Notes: generated from the letters alone by a model not told the origin. 64,000 nt of DNA from Pseudomonas sp. Q11 (GCF_024494355.1 NZ_JAKNQY010000009.1:1-64000); one strand, 5' to 3'; shown: positions 35,808-45,213, counted from the stretch's first letter. Made by a program: numbers and translations.

Positions 35808-36107
35808 CTATTGATGGGTGTCCGCCTCCTCAGCCGGATAAAATTCGCCCTCCTTCCCCATCTTCTTCAACTGTTCGCGCGCAATCAGCTCAACGCTTGC
35901 CACTGCGGCCTGATCGTCAGGGTTGACCAACTGCAGGCACAGGCGTCGGACATTCTGATCGTGGGTGCCCTCGCTGAGCATTTCGTGAGTGAAGACTTGG
36001 GCGCCACGCCATAGGCATAGTTGGGTATGAGTCCCGCCGAGCCATATCTCGTTGAATGATCTAAGGTCAGTGGTAGCCAGTTGATCCACGGTGATTACCT
36101 TATCCAT
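35808..36107 (-). CDS. Hypothetical protein
   Basis: A 99-aa soluble, acidic protein from ATG 36107 (AAGGTACAGCGCA upstream; the frame to 36233 is a chance extension). No family recognised. It contains FNEIWLGGTHTQLCLWRG and a charged C-terminus with EGEFYPAEEADTHQ. It follows a small membrane-protein gene on the same strand with a 139-bp gap, so co-transcription is uncertain. Confidence 0.5.
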   Translation of the reverse strand: MDKVITVDQLATTDLRSFNEIWLGGTHTQLCLWRGAQVFTHEMLSEGTHDQNVRRLCLQLVNPDDQAAVASVELIAREQLKKMGKEGEFYPAEEADTHQ

Positions 36108-36246
36108 TGCGCTGTACCTTACCAATGAGTAGATACAGGTAGACTTACAAGCACAGCGGGTCGTTCCCCAGCAGAATCGAGACACGGGGATACGCTGGTT
36201 GGTCTGGACAATTGCGCCCCGCGCGCTCACCACGGTTCGGTCTGCA

Positions 36247-36597
36247 TCAGCTGGCGGCGAGCCGCCGATAGATCACGCGCGCGCCCCAAGACAGCATCAC
36301 TGCCGGGATCGAAAGCAAAATGCAATACAAAATGCCGACGGCCAGTAGCGGCCCCGCTCCAGATGTCATCATCACACACGGAATCTGCCCGAACATTACG
36401 ATAGGGCCAGCCAGCCATCCGCGTTTTTGAAACAGCAGACCCAGCGTCATTGTCAGCGCCAGAGACGCAGGATATAGAACAGCCCAATAACATTGCGCGT
36501 CCCAAGGCTCATTCACTCCGGCCGACCATGACGCCGCCAGCCAAAAGCTCACACTGATGACGCAAGCTACGATCATCGCCAGCCACATACTTTTCAA
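36247..36597 (-). CDS. Small four-helix membrane protein
   Basis: A 116-aa integral membrane protein with about four hydrophobic helices (MWLAMIVACVISVSFWLA, YPASLALTMTLGLLF, GWLAGPIVMFGQIPCVMM, LLAVGILYCILLSIPAVML). No family identified. The start is TTG 36597 (GAGAGAA upstream) or ATG 36588. Its proximity to the effector-like gene, same strand and 114 bp downstream of it, is the only clue to context. Confidence 0.55.
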   Translation of the reverse strand: MKSMWLAMIVACVISVSFWLAASWSAGVNEPWDAQCYWAVLYPASLALTMTLGLLFQKRGWLAGPIVMFGQIPCVMMTSGAGPLLAVGILYCILLSIPAVMLSWGARVIYRRLAAS

Positions 36598-36711
36598 TGA
36601 CGTTCTCTCTTTTAAGTTGCGCTACATAGGGCGCCGTGGCCTTTAAACGCCCTGCTAATGCCCGATCCCTGGACATTAAGGAAAGACTACAAAGAGCGAC
36701 GAGGACGGCTG

Positions 36712-38364
36712 CTACACGATATCGCCATCATCCTGAGCAGGCGGACGCGCGGGCGCTGAGGACGATGCCTGGACCTGCGTGGCTGCGAGCGGCTGCATGG
36801 GGATGCTCTGACCATGAACGGCTTGGCTTTGAGAGGTGGCCGCGGCGCGTTGCCTCAGGGCTCCAATGCTTTTGTCCCAGGCCGATTGGGAAGTGGTGCC
36901 AATGGCGCTAGCAACGCTAATGACTCCATCCCCTGTCGCTTGAACTGCACTTTTTGTGTGGTTGGTCGCTGAAACAGCTGTCTCTTTGGCAAATCTGGCG
37001 CCGGTGAGCGATGTCTTGACTGCAAGCTCACCTCCCTTGACCGCCACCCTGCCAACTGCATCTGCACTCCCTTCTACTGCTTTTGGTACATGGGCATCGA
37101 CAGCAGCAACGGCTTTTTTCGGCACTGATCCACCTAACGAGGCGCCAGCTGCCCATAGCCCGAAAGCCACGGTACCCAATACGTTTTTTACAGCCTCCGA
37201 GGCTGCGGTAGCCGCCATTTTTCCCAGATCCTTCGACTTGGCTAAGTTAGCGGTGGCGGCTGTACCCGCGCCCATTGCAGAAAAACCGCCAATCAGGAGA
37301 CCATTTCCTACAACACTGACCGGGTCTAGTATCTCTTTAAGGGCGTCGCCGCTGATGACCGCATTCAGAGCCGTAGCCGCGCCTTCACCAAGCCGGGCGG
37401 AGACCATCTTAACCAGGGCAGTGGCATCGAGATCCTTTAAAGTCCTGAAGCCATCCAGCCATTCGGTATCTTGATCAATAGGCTTGTGAGGCTGCCCTTG
37501 CGGTACAGCATCTCGACGACCATAGAGCATTGCAGGGTCAGCTAAATGGTTCGTGCGATCGCGGCTCACATTGTAATGCTCAATTGCTATACCCACGATG
37601 ATAGCCGTGACCGGTCGTAGGGCGGGTTGCAGGATTGCATCCAGGTCCTCTTTGCCAGCCGCCGTCATGGCAAGCGTTGACGCGTACATTGCAGTATTAC
37701 GTACGGCAAACCCGGTAAGCCACTTATTGGCTTCGTCGAAAGCATTACGCAATGGACCTTTGTCCAGCGCCAGCAGCTTTTCCGCCACTGATGCTTGAAG
37801 CGCCGGGTGCAGTGTATCGCTCTCGGGTTTAAGGTAATAACCAGGCTTCAAGCCCGCAATCGTCTTGTTACCGGCAGCATCCGCCATACCGGCATACAAG
37901 CATGCCATAGCGTTCTCTATAGCCGCTTCGCGTACTGTATTGGCATGCTTGCCCGCTACCTGGAGGATGGACGGCTTGAAATTACCTGCCTCGGTAAGCG
38001 CCGCAAAGGGCGTCCCCCCCATCCCTGACTTGATTGACGCAAACAATCTGTCGGCTCTGGCTGCGTTTTTTTCCGCCTTCTCCATGTCATGGACGTTATA
38101 ACCCCCCGCCTCTAACCGTTGAGCACGGTCAGCGCGAATGGCGTTCAGCTCCGCGTTGCGGGCGCTTGAAGCAGAGGCAGCGGGTTGATCGGAGCCAGCC
38201 TCTGTTTCAAGGTGAGCCTCGAAATGGTTTTGAAGCCGCGTGCTCATCGCTAACCCTGTAGAGCCAAGGTTAGGAGAGTGAGAGGCCTGTTGCGTTGCTT
38301 CCTGCTGTATCTCATCAGGTACACGAGTCAGCTCGCTGCTTGCACCTACATTAAGCGTATCCAT
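36712..38364 (-). CDS. HopAA1-like type III effector candidate
   Basis: A 550-aa Ala-rich protein whose N-terminus is Ser/Gln-rich without a Sec signal, as in type III secreted proteins. From memory it aligns with Pseudomonas HopAA1: an ARADRLFASIKSGMGGTPFAA stretch (HopAA1 has a similar DRL...NTPFAA), then DTEWLDGFRTLKD (HopAA1 ETDWLDAYKAIK), then Gly/Ala-rich hydrophobic segments and a Ser/Thr-rich C-terminus. A hrp-box-like promoter lies 75 bp upstream, fitting HrpL control and injection into host cells. No chaperone gene is adjacent. The start is ATG 38364 with AAGAGA. Confidence 0.7.
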   Translation of the reverse strand: MDTLNVGASSELTRVPDEIQQEATQQASHSPNLGSTGLAMSTRLQNHFEAHLETEAGSDQPAASASSARNAELNAIRADRAQRLEAGGYNVHDMEKAEKNAARADRLFASIKSGMGGTPFAALTEAGNFKPSILQVAGKHANTVREAAIENAMACLYAGMADAAGNKTIAGLKPGYYLKPESDTLHPALQASVAEKLLALDKGPLRNAFDEANKWLTGFAVRNTAMYASTLAMTAAGKEDLDAILQPALRPVTAIIVGIAIEHYNVSRDRTNHLADPAMLYGRRDAVPQGQPHKPIDQDTEWLDGFRTLKDLDATALVKMVSARLGEGAATALNAVISGDALKEILDPVSVVGNGLLIGGFSAMGAGTAATANLAKSKDLGKMAATAASEAVKNVLGTVAFGLWAAGASLGGSVPKKAVAAVDAHVPKAVEGSADAVGRVAVKGGELAVKTSLTGARFAKETAVSATNHTKSAVQATGDGVISVASAIGTTSQSAWDKSIGALRQRAAATSQSQAVHGQSIPMQPLAATQVQASSSAPARPPAQDDGDIV

Positions 38365-38438
38365 GGCACTGTTCTCTTAGTGATCGGCAGATAGAAAAAT
38401 GCTAATGACTCCGATATGAGCGGCGACATCCTTACACC

Positions 38439-38466
38439 TGAGTGACCGTGCCGGAAGAAGGGTTCC
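38439..38466 (-). promoter_or_regulatory. hrp-box-like promoter
   Basis: On the minus strand GGAACC is followed after 15 bp by TCACTCA, close to the HrpL consensus GGAACC-N15/16-CCACNNA with one mismatch in CCAC. It is located 75 bp upstream of the effector-like gene. Confidence 0.6.
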
Positions 38467-38554
38467 AAAGGATGTAATAAAAATGAAAACTAAGCGGCTA
38501 CTTGATAACACGCACATTCGCCGTGCGTACCACAATGGCCAGCCTCGCCAGAAC

Positions 38555-38576
38555 GAAAAAAAGGGCCAAAGGCCCT
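38555..38576 (-). terminator. Rho-independent terminator of the MFS/amidase-like operon
   Basis: On the minus strand AGGGCC-TTT-GGCCCT is followed by a T-run, starting 5 bp after the stop codon of the dimethylformamidase-like gene. Confidence 0.85.
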
Positions 38577-38580
38577 GATT

Positions 38581-40242
38581 TCAGTCACTTACAGAGTTCA
38601 GCAGGAAACGATCGAGCACGTTTTTTGTGATCATCTCGGTGTAAATGTCTGCCTGCATAAGCCCATGTACCCATTCGCACGTGGCGGCGGTAAAGACCTC
38701 ACCTCGACCTTTATGGAAGTGCACCACCATGCCGGCCCCCCGACTATGCTGATCGATGCTAGCCGCGCTAAGGTCGGGCGCCAGGATGGAAGCACGAAAC
38801 CGGGCATCACCATCGCCAAGCATGAATGAATAGGCATCCTCGGATCGGCCATGCTCGGCATTGGTCGCCCAGCCCATGGCGAGGATTTGTAATCCGGCGG
38901 GCGCACCGTCTGTGCCGAGCGGTTCTGGGAGGCCGTCAACAAACGTGTATTCCAGGCCATCCACCTCATAGCCAAAGATGTTGGCCTCGTCTCCGAACAT
39001 ATCCGCGTAACCCAGACCCGTGCCCATGAACGCCCAGTGCCGAGGCCTGAAGACTGTATACCCGCGAGGATTGCGCGGTGCCATTGCCCCAAAGCCGCCA
39101 TATATCCCCCGCAATGCATTGACCCCAAACGTTGTCGCCCCGGGGTGATCCACCCTCGGATCTTCCCAGGCACCAGTGAGCCGACGAGGGTCGATAGCCG
39201 CCAAAGGATCAAGCGCGCCGGCATCGTACTTGTAGGCTACCTGCCGCTGGCCCTCGTCCTCCAAGCGGATCTGCCACATGAAATTGCCAGCGAAGCGCGC
39301 GACCTTGCCGCCCTCCTCGACAAAGAAATCGACATGGTCGCGCATTTCCCGCGTCCAGTACTCGTCGTGCCCTGCGAAGACCGCGCAGCTGTAGCCCTCA
39401 AGCGCGTGCGGGTCGTGATGCAAATCGTCCTGGGTCAGGATATCGACCGTATAGCCTTGCTGTTCGGCCCAGACCACAAAAGGTCTTTCGTAGGAGGCCC
39501 ACCCCGCCAACGCGTAGTACTTGGCGTAGCCGTTAAGGGATGCCCATTCGATGAACTCGTAACGCGCCGGCCCGGGCTTGCGCTGCCGGGTCGCGTTGAC
39601 GGAACGTGGGGCATCCTTGGGCAGCCAGACCTGCCCTCGCGCCCAGGGGCGCTGTGCCGATAACAACGGCGCACGGCCGCGCGGCGTGCCGGGGTGAAGA
39701 CCGAAGTAATGATTAGCGCCGCCCCAATCGTTATAAGCGGCCCAGGTCGACGTGGCCGCGACAAGCACCAAGGCATCGACGCGCTTGCGCGCCGTCTTGA
39801 CGATGAACAGATGATGCCCGAGGACGCTGTCAGCGCTATCTCGTATTTCCACTACATAACCACCCGGCTCGGCATCAGTCGGGATTGACCATTGCATAAA
39901 GACTGGCCATTGGCACCCATGCTCATAGGCACGTTCGGGCAACGGGTGGAATCGAGCGTCAAGGTTGTCGGTTTCATGCAGCGTGCGGGCGATGGCGCCA
40001 TCACGATAGATCCTGAGTCTCACTTGCGGGCGGTTCGAAGACAGATACAGGCGCACCAAACCACCCGGGCTATAGGAGCGGCGATCCGAGTAGCACCAGG
40101 CGGCCGCCGGTCCCGACTCGGAAGGGACTTCGACCCAAGTCTCGCGCGCAGCCTGACGTGACCCCGAAGTCTGGCTGACGGTCACGCCCGCGCCCGGTCG
40201 CTCACCTCGTGCGGCGGCGTTTTTCAGGTCTATTGAATTCAT
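38581..40242 (-). CDS. N,N-dimethylformamidase beta-subunit-like protein
   Basis: A 553-aa protein resembling the large subunit of N,N-dimethylformamidase. An N-terminal beta-rich domain (YSPGGLVRLYLSSNRPQVRLRIYRDG) is followed by the family's C-terminal hydrolase-like region. Blocks such as WAAYNDWGGANHY, CAVFAGHDEYWTREMRDHVDFFVEEGGKVARFAGN and GEVFTAATCEWVHGL are the best markers. It probably hydrolyses an amide or a related N-substituted compound. ATG 40242 has AGGAG upstream; the longer frame to 40599 overlaps the transporter gene and is disregarded. No small alpha subunit is adjacent. Last gene of a three-gene operon with two transporters. Confidence 0.75.
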   Translation of the reverse strand: MNSIDLKNAAARGERPGAGVTVSQTSGSRQAARETWVEVPSESGPAAAWCYSDRRSYSPGGLVRLYLSSNRPQVRLRIYRDGAIARTLHETDNLDARFHPLPERAYEHGCQWPVFMQWSIPTDAEPGGYVVEIRDSADSVLGHHLFIVKTARKRVDALVLVAATSTWAAYNDWGGANHYFGLHPGTPRGRAPLLSAQRPWARGQVWLPKDAPRSVNATRQRKPGPARYEFIEWASLNGYAKYYALAGWASYERPFVVWAEQQGYTVDILTQDDLHHDPHALEGYSCAVFAGHDEYWTREMRDHVDFFVEEGGKVARFAGNFMWQIRLEDEGQRQVAYKYDAGALDPLAAIDPRRLTGAWEDPRVDHPGATTFGVNALRGIYGGFGAMAPRNPRGYTVFRPRHWAFMGTGLGYADMFGDEANIFGYEVDGLEYTFVDGLPEPLGTDGAPAGLQILAMGWATNAEHGRSEDAYSFMLGDGDARFRASILAPDLSAASIDQHSRGAGMVVHFHKGRGEVFTAATCEWVHGLMQADIYTEMITKNVLDRFLLNSVSD

Positions 40243-40294
40243 TGAATCGCACTCCTTTGGTCCACTGATCCTGCGGATCGACAAACCGATTGCT

Positions 40295-41620
40295 TTAGTC
40301 CTGAGAAGCCATCGACGGCCGTGAGCCAGCAGCCACTCGAGCGCCGGGCGCCTCGATCTGCGCAAGATCAATACCCGCCGTTTCGTCGATAAGAAAACCT
40401 GCCACGACGGTGACCAGCCCCAACCCCATGACGTAGCAGATGTACAGAGAGCCAAGGCCGGCACCGCCGAGATAGCTGTGCAGATAGGGGGCGGTGCCGC
40501 CAAAGATCGCCACCGATACCGACGACACCAATCCCACGCCCTGCGCCCGCGCCTGGGTCGGCACCTGCTCCGACAACACTGCGGGGAAAATCGCCGCAAT
40601 CAACGACCAGGCGCCTAGCCCCACGACCTGGGCGAGAAACAGCGTGTAGGGTTCAGTGGTCACCATTATCGAGATGGGATAGGTCAGCAGGATCACGCCC
40701 AGGCCCCAGGCGATGACCATGGGCCGGCGACCTAAACGATCGGACAACATTCCGCATACTGGCAACCAGCACACACAGAGGACCTGCGCGAGGAGGCTGG
40801 CTATATAGGCACCCGTGGCGTCCATGCCCTGGGCGATCGCCGTCGAAGCGCCGAACGTGACCCAAGCGTAGTAGGTGACGTTGGCGGCCGCTGCGAGCAT
40901 GACGATGTTGCGCGCAACTCGCAGCATATCCCCTCTGGACAACTTGCGCGGCGGCCGAGCCAGGCCCTGCTGCTCCACGAACACATGAGATTCCTGCGCG
41001 CCGCGACGCAGAAACAGCGCATAGATACCGAGTAACCCACCGATGGCGAAGCCGATCCGCCAGCCGTAGTCACCCATGGCCTGTGCGCCCAGCAGCCAGG
41101 TCAGCGCCGCCGCCATGGCCGTCGCCGCCATCACCCCTAGCGTTACCCCGACATAGACTGAACTGGACCATAAGCCACGGTGTTTGCTCGGTGCGATCTC
41201 GGCGACATAGGTATAGGAAACCCCTGTCTCGCCGCCATGGGCGAGTCCCTGTATAAGCCGGAAAAACAGCAGCGCGACCGAGGCATACAAGCCAATGCTT
41301 TGGTAATCGGGAATAACCGCGATGCCAAGGCTGCTGATCGCCAGCAGCAACATCGTAATCACCATGATGGTCCGGCGCCCCAATCGGTCGCTCAGCCGGC
41401 CAAACAACCATCCGCCGATAGGACGCGCGACAAACCCCACCGCAAACACGGCCAGGGTCGCGAGCATCGCCGAGCGGGCATCGGTCTTGTCGAACAGATT
41501 GCTTGCCAGGTACACCGAAAAGGTTGCGTACAGCGTCCAGTCGAACCACTCGAGCGCATTGCCTATACCTGCCGCGCGCAAGGATTTCAGGCGTCCTTGG
41601 TGAGACGTCGTATTGTTCAT
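40295..41620 (-). CDS. MFS metabolite:H+ symporter (MHS family)
   Basis: A 441-aa, 12-helix MFS importer of the MHS branch (ShiA/KgtP/ProP relatives). Markers are the N-terminal GNALEWFDWTLYATFSVYLASNLF, the loop motif GRLSDRLGRRTIMV, and RLIQGLAHGGETGVSYTYVAEIAPSKHRG. Such proteins import carboxylates or betaines with protons. It lies 52 bp before the amidase-like gene and 48 bp after the other MFS gene, so it probably imports the substrate of that enzyme. ATG 41620 follows GGAG. Confidence 0.9.
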   Translation of the reverse strand: MNNTTSHQGRLKSLRAAGIGNALEWFDWTLYATFSVYLASNLFDKTDARSAMLATLAVFAVGFVARPIGGWLFGRLSDRLGRRTIMVITMLLLAISSLGIAVIPDYQSIGLYASVALLFFRLIQGLAHGGETGVSYTYVAEIAPSKHRGLWSSSVYVGVTLGVMAATAMAAALTWLLGAQAMGDYGWRIGFAIGGLLGIYALFLRRGAQESHVFVEQQGLARPPRKLSRGDMLRVARNIVMLAAAANVTYYAWVTFGASTAIAQGMDATGAYIASLLAQVLCVCWLPVCGMLSDRLGRRPMVIAWGLGVILLTYPISIMVTTEPYTLFLAQVVGLGAWSLIAAIFPAVLSEQVPTQARAQGVGLVSSVSVAIFGGTAPYLHSYLGGAGLGSLYICYVMGLGLVTVVAGFLIDETAGIDLAQIEAPGARVAAGSRPSMASQD

Positions 41621-41668
41621 GTTTATCTCCGGGTTACGGACGGAATCGGGGCGGCTGGGGGAGCCAGA

Positions 41669-42919
41669 TCAAAGGTGCAGCGCCGGCCTGGCCTGAGCAC
41701 TGCCATGGGCAGAAGGGACCCGGACACGCAACGCAATCAGCAACGCGGCCAGCAGCATCAGCACGGCCGCCGCTACGAATACGCCTGCGCTGCCACCGAG
41801 GCTGAACATCGCACCGCCAGCGGCTGCGCCCGTTGCGATGGCCGACTGCACAGAAGCCACCACCATGCCCCCGGCGCTTTCCGCCTGATCAGGTATTGCG
41901 CTGGCGACCCAGTTCGACCACGCCACCGGCACACCGCCAAAAGCCAGGCCCCAGATCGCCAGCAGCACCGCCTGCCCCGGCACCGAGGCCGGCAACAGCA
42001 CCAACGCCAGTGCTGCAACGCCCACCAACGCGGGCATCAACACCAAGGTGGCCAGTGGGTGACGCTCAAGCAGCCACCCGGCCAACAGCGTGCCGCCGAA
42101 GTTCGCCACACCGAAACCCAGCAGCATCAGCGACAGCCCTTGCGGACCGATGCCGGTGGTGCCCTCGAGGAATGGCCGAACATAGGTGAACATCGCGAAG
42201 TGACCGCTGTGCACCAGCACACAACCGAACATCCCCATGGCGATGCCCGGGCGCCGCAACACCTCGAGTACGGTGCGCAGGCGTGCCGGCGTGCGCGGCG
42301 CAAGACTCGGCAACGTGAACGACTGGAAAGCCAGGGTCACCAGACCTACCGCCGCCGCTGCAAAGAACGCGCTGCGCCAGCCATATAGGCCGCCCAGGTA
42401 GCTGCCCAGCGGGACCGCAACCACCGTCCCGACGGCAATGCCGCTGAAAATGATCGAGAGCGCTCGGGGCAACAAAGCCCCCGGTACCAAGCGCATCGCC
42501 ACCGCTGCCGCCATGCTCCAGAACCCGCCAAGGGCAATGCCCAGCAAGATACGCATTACCAATAGCACCGCGAAACTGGAGGAAACGGCGACCAAAAGAT
42601 TGGATGCGATCATCAACGTGGAAAAACCCAGCAGCACCCAGCGACGGTCGATACCGCGGGTCAGGCCTGGCACCAACAAGCCAGCGAACAGTGCCACCAC
42701 CGCTGTCACCGTTACCGCCTGGCCAGCCAGCGCTTCGGACACACCCAAATCGGTAGCCATCGGTGTTAACAGGCTGGCCGGAAGGTACTCGGCGGTGAGC
42801 AAGCCGAACACGCCCATTGCCAACGAGAAGACCGCCATCCACGCAGGGGTTGCAGGTTCTACATCCAGCCCGGCGCCGGGACGGCTGTCAGATACGGCAT
42901 TACAAACACAGTCAGTCAT
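41669..42919 (-). CDS. MFS exporter, DHA1 type
   Basis: A 416-aa drug/metabolite antiporter-like MFS protein (AEYLPASLLTPMATDLGVSEALAGQAVTVTAVVALFAGLLVPGL; loop GIDRRWVLLGFSTLM). It is the first gene of the operon that continues with the MHS importer and the amidase-like enzyme. It is divergent from an AraC-type gene, 102 bp between starts. It may export a toxic product or intermediate. Confidence 0.9.
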   Translation of the reverse strand: MTDCVCNAVSDSRPGAGLDVEPATPAWMAVFSLAMGVFGLLTAEYLPASLLTPMATDLGVSEALAGQAVTVTAVVALFAGLLVPGLTRGIDRRWVLLGFSTLMIASNLLVAVSSSFAVLLVMRILLGIALGGFWSMAAAVAMRLVPGALLPRALSIIFSGIAVGTVVAVPLGSYLGGLYGWRSAFFAAAAVGLVTLAFQSFTLPSLAPRTPARLRTVLEVLRRPGIAMGMFGCVLVHSGHFAMFTYVRPFLEGTTGIGPQGLSLMLLGFGVANFGGTLLAGWLLERHPLATLVLMPALVGVAALALVLLPASVPGQAVLLAIWGLAFGGVPVAWSNWVASAIPDQAESAGGMVVASVQSAIATGAAAGGAMFSLGGSAGVFVAAAVLMLLAALLIALRVRVPSAHGSAQARPALHL

Positions 42920-43021
42920 TGCACGGATCTCCCAATTTTAATTGCGACCCGCAGTCTAGGCGGGGGAACCCGGATGATCTATGATCAAAGACCTCGTTTT
43001 TTTGACTGAAACGCCTGAATT

Positions 43022-43990
43022 ATGCCTACCGATCAGTTTGCCCTCTCCTCGGATCTCATCAACGAACTGTTGCGCGGCATGCGCCTGCGTGGCGTCGAGT
43101 ACCGGCGTATCCAAGCCGGTCCAGCCTTCGGCCTGGGCTTCGCCGACAAACCTGGGCATGCCTGGTTTCACTTCCTGGCGGTCGGCAATGCGCTGCTGCG
43201 CATGGAGGACGGGACAACGTACGCGCTGTCTGCCGGCAACGCCGTATTCATCTCACATGGCGCGGCCCATCAACTGCTTTCCGATACGGACGTGCCTGTT
43301 CAGGACATCGACCGTTTAGACGGCGCTCCCCTCGGTGATACGGTCAGCGCGGTGGATACCGGAACCGATGCCAGCCCCACGCCCACCACCATTTTGTTCA
43401 GTGGCTGCATGGAGTTTGAACTGGGCAGTATCCATGGCCTTGGCAGGCTGATGCCTGGCCTGATGCTGATTGATGCCGGCGGCCAGCGTTACCCTGGACT
43501 GGTGCCTATCCTGACCACCATGGAACGCGAGGTCAGCGCCGCACGTGTCGGCTTCGCCGGTATCCTCGCGCGTTTGGCCGACGTGGTGGCCGCCATGGTC
43601 GTTCGCGGCTGGGTGGAGTGCGCCTGCGGTAATGCCTCTGGCCTGGTCGCTGCATTACGCGATCCACGCTTGGCAAGCGCGCTTCTCGCGCTCCATCAAC
43701 AACCGGGGCGCGACTGGACCGTTGCGCAGTTGGCAGAGCAATGCAATACCTCTCGCTCGGTCTTCGCGGACCGTTTCCAGGCGACTATTGGCATGGCCCC
43801 ACTGCGCTACGTCACTGAGTTGCGGATGCGGCTTGCGAGCCAGTGGTTGACGCTCGAAAGGCTGCCGATTGAAGAGGTGGCGCAGCGCCTGGGCTATACC
43901 TCTCAGGCTGCTTTCAGTCGCGCATTCAAGCGCATTACAGGCAAGACGCCTGGATTAAGTCGTCAGTCGAGGCAGTCCGCTGTTTCCTGA
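43022..43990 (+). CDS. AraC-family regulator with cupin sensor
   Basis: A 322-aa regulator: an N-terminal cupin-like ligand domain (AWFHFLAVGNALLRMEDGTTYALSAGNAVFISHGAAHQL) and a C-terminal double helix-turn-helix (WTVAQLAEQCNTSRSVFADRFQATIGMAPLRYVTELRM...VAQRLGYTSQAAFSRAFKRITGKTPG). It belongs to the AraC subgroup often divergent from MFS exporters, as here. A short inverted repeat (TGATC-TAT-GATCA near 42973-42985) lies between the starts and could be part of the binding site. Confidence 0.92.
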   Translation: MPTDQFALSSDLINELLRGMRLRGVEYRRIQAGPAFGLGFADKPGHAWFHFLAVGNALLRMEDGTTYALSAGNAVFISHGAAHQLLSDTDVPVQDIDRLDGAPLGDTVSAVDTGTDASPTPTTILFSGCMEFELGSIHGLGRLMPGLMLIDAGGQRYPGLVPILTTMEREVSAARVGFAGILARLADVVAAMVVRGWVECACGNASGLVAALRDPRLASALLALHQQPGRDWTVAQLAEQCNTSRSVFADRFQATIGMAPLRYVTELRMRLASQWLTLERLPIEEVAQRLGYTSQAAFSRAFKRITGKTPGLSRQSRQSAVS

Positions 43991-44084
43991 AGCCGAGCGG
44001 GAGTCGTGGAGGAGCCATAGGGAGCGGCTTTGCGCTGTCGTGTGCGTCAGGTAGCTTTCGGCCAAAAATGGTCGCGCGTGCTTA

Positions 44085-44657
44085 TCAAGCTTCGACCAAT
44101 ACCAGCGCAGCTTGGACCCCGCCCTCTAAAATTTCTTCAGCTAGCAATGGATCAGCTACTGCCCTCGCAATTTGAAGCGTGCCGGCCATGAGGCTGAAAA
44201 CCGCTATCGCCCGTTGCAGGTTGTGTTGAGACTTCGGATTCGGGAATAACGCTGCGAGGTTTCGAACATACGCGAGTAATCCTTCCTCATAGGCTTCCTT
44301 TGTCAGATCTGGCTGACGACCTACTTCAGGCAATAAAGCTGCAGAAGGACACCCGCCCTCATATCCAGTCAGGTGTGGTGTGTTCAGGTATCGCCGAATG
44401 GCATCTTCGATACCAATCGATCCGGCAGCGGCATCATCCAAATTTCTGAGCTGCTCAGCCAATGCGTTAGCAAGTGCTTCCCGGACCAAAGTATCCTTAG
44501 AATCAAAATGTGGATAAAAGGCACCTTTCGTCAACCCCGATTCAGCCATGATGCCGGCCAAACCAGATGCAGAAATCCCATCTTTGCGAAAGCGCCTAGA
44601 CGCAATATCAATGATGCGTTTCCGCGTGTTTTCTTTATGGCCTTTATCAAAGCGCAT
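44085..44657 (-). CDS. TetR-family regulator
   Basis: A 190-aa TetR/AcrR repressor with the helix-turn-helix GISASGLAGIMAESGLTKGAFYPHFDSKDTLV (about residues 27-58) and a C-terminal tetracyclin-repressor-like domain with the CPSAALLPEVGRQ stretch seen in YxaF/LmrA-like members. It follows the DUF302 and amidase genes on the same strand, 64 bp after DUF302. The twin palindromes before the amidase gene at 46803-46837 are its most likely operators. Confidence 0.9.
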   Translation of the reverse strand: MRFDKGHKENTRKRIIDIASRRFRKDGISASGLAGIMAESGLTKGAFYPHFDSKDTLVREALANALAEQLRNLDDAAAGSIGIEDAIRRYLNTPHLTGYEGGCPSAALLPEVGRQPDLTKEAYEEGLLAYVRNLAALFPNPKSQHNLQRAIAVFSLMAGTLQIARAVADPLLAEEILEGGVQAALVLVEA

Positions 44658-44721
44658 CTTAATCTACCTATCATCGGATACCTGGAACCGGGCAGCACGC
44701 CCATTTCCGCGTTCCTTCTGT

Positions 44722-45213
44722 TTACGATACTGCGGCTACCAGTGCCGCTTGCAAGTCCTGATCAAGTTTACGCGCAACCGTGTCGACCTGGTTATTGCCG
44801 AATTGGCCAAAAACGGAGAGCGGGCGGTCGTACTCGAAGGCGGTGTCTCCATTTGCGTCTTCGCGTAAAAGCACGCGAATGGGCGCATACAAAGACGCGG
44901 AGATATGATGCCGCGACATTTTGGATGCCGTGAGTGGATTTCCAATGTCGTATTGAATCGCGTGACGCTGGGGCCCGGCGATTCCTAGCAACGCGCCGTG
45001 ATCTCTAAATCCAAAGATGGACAACGCTGGTAGAGCTTCAAGCTCTTTCAAAGCGCGGATGGTCTCTCCATACCGTAGTAGCGTGAATATGCCGTCGTCG
45101 ATCCGAGGGATCAACCGTTCAAGTTTGGCCTTGACGACGGCGAATGAGTTGCTCGATTGAATCGTGACATGCTCGACGGCAATCGTTTTCATGAAGGAAG
45201 TTTGATTTTCCAT
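44722..45213 (-). CDS. DUF302-domain protein
   Basis: A 163-aa soluble protein whose body is a DUF302-type alpha-beta fold (SSNSFAVVKAKLERLIPRIDDGIFTLLRYGETIRALKELEALPALSIFGFRDHGALLGIAG...). Function unknown. The family often lies near stress or redox genes. The start is ATG 45213 with AGGATCAG upstream; ATG 45192 is an alternative. It is placed between an amidase gene and a TetR regulator on the same strand, forming a likely unit. Confidence 0.8.
   Translation of the reverse strand: MENQTSFMKTIAVEHVTIQSSNSFAVVKAKLERLIPRIDDGIFTLLRYGETIRALKELEALPALSIFGFRDHGALLGIAGPQRHAIQYDIGNPLTASKMSRHHISASLYAPIRVLLREDANGDTAFEYDRPLSVFGQFGNNQVDTVARKLDQDLQAALVAAVS

Noticed and set aside
41180-42388. 402-aa open frame antisense to the two MFS genes
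   Set aside because: Low-complexity His/Gln/Arg-rich translation typical of the complement of membrane-protein genes.
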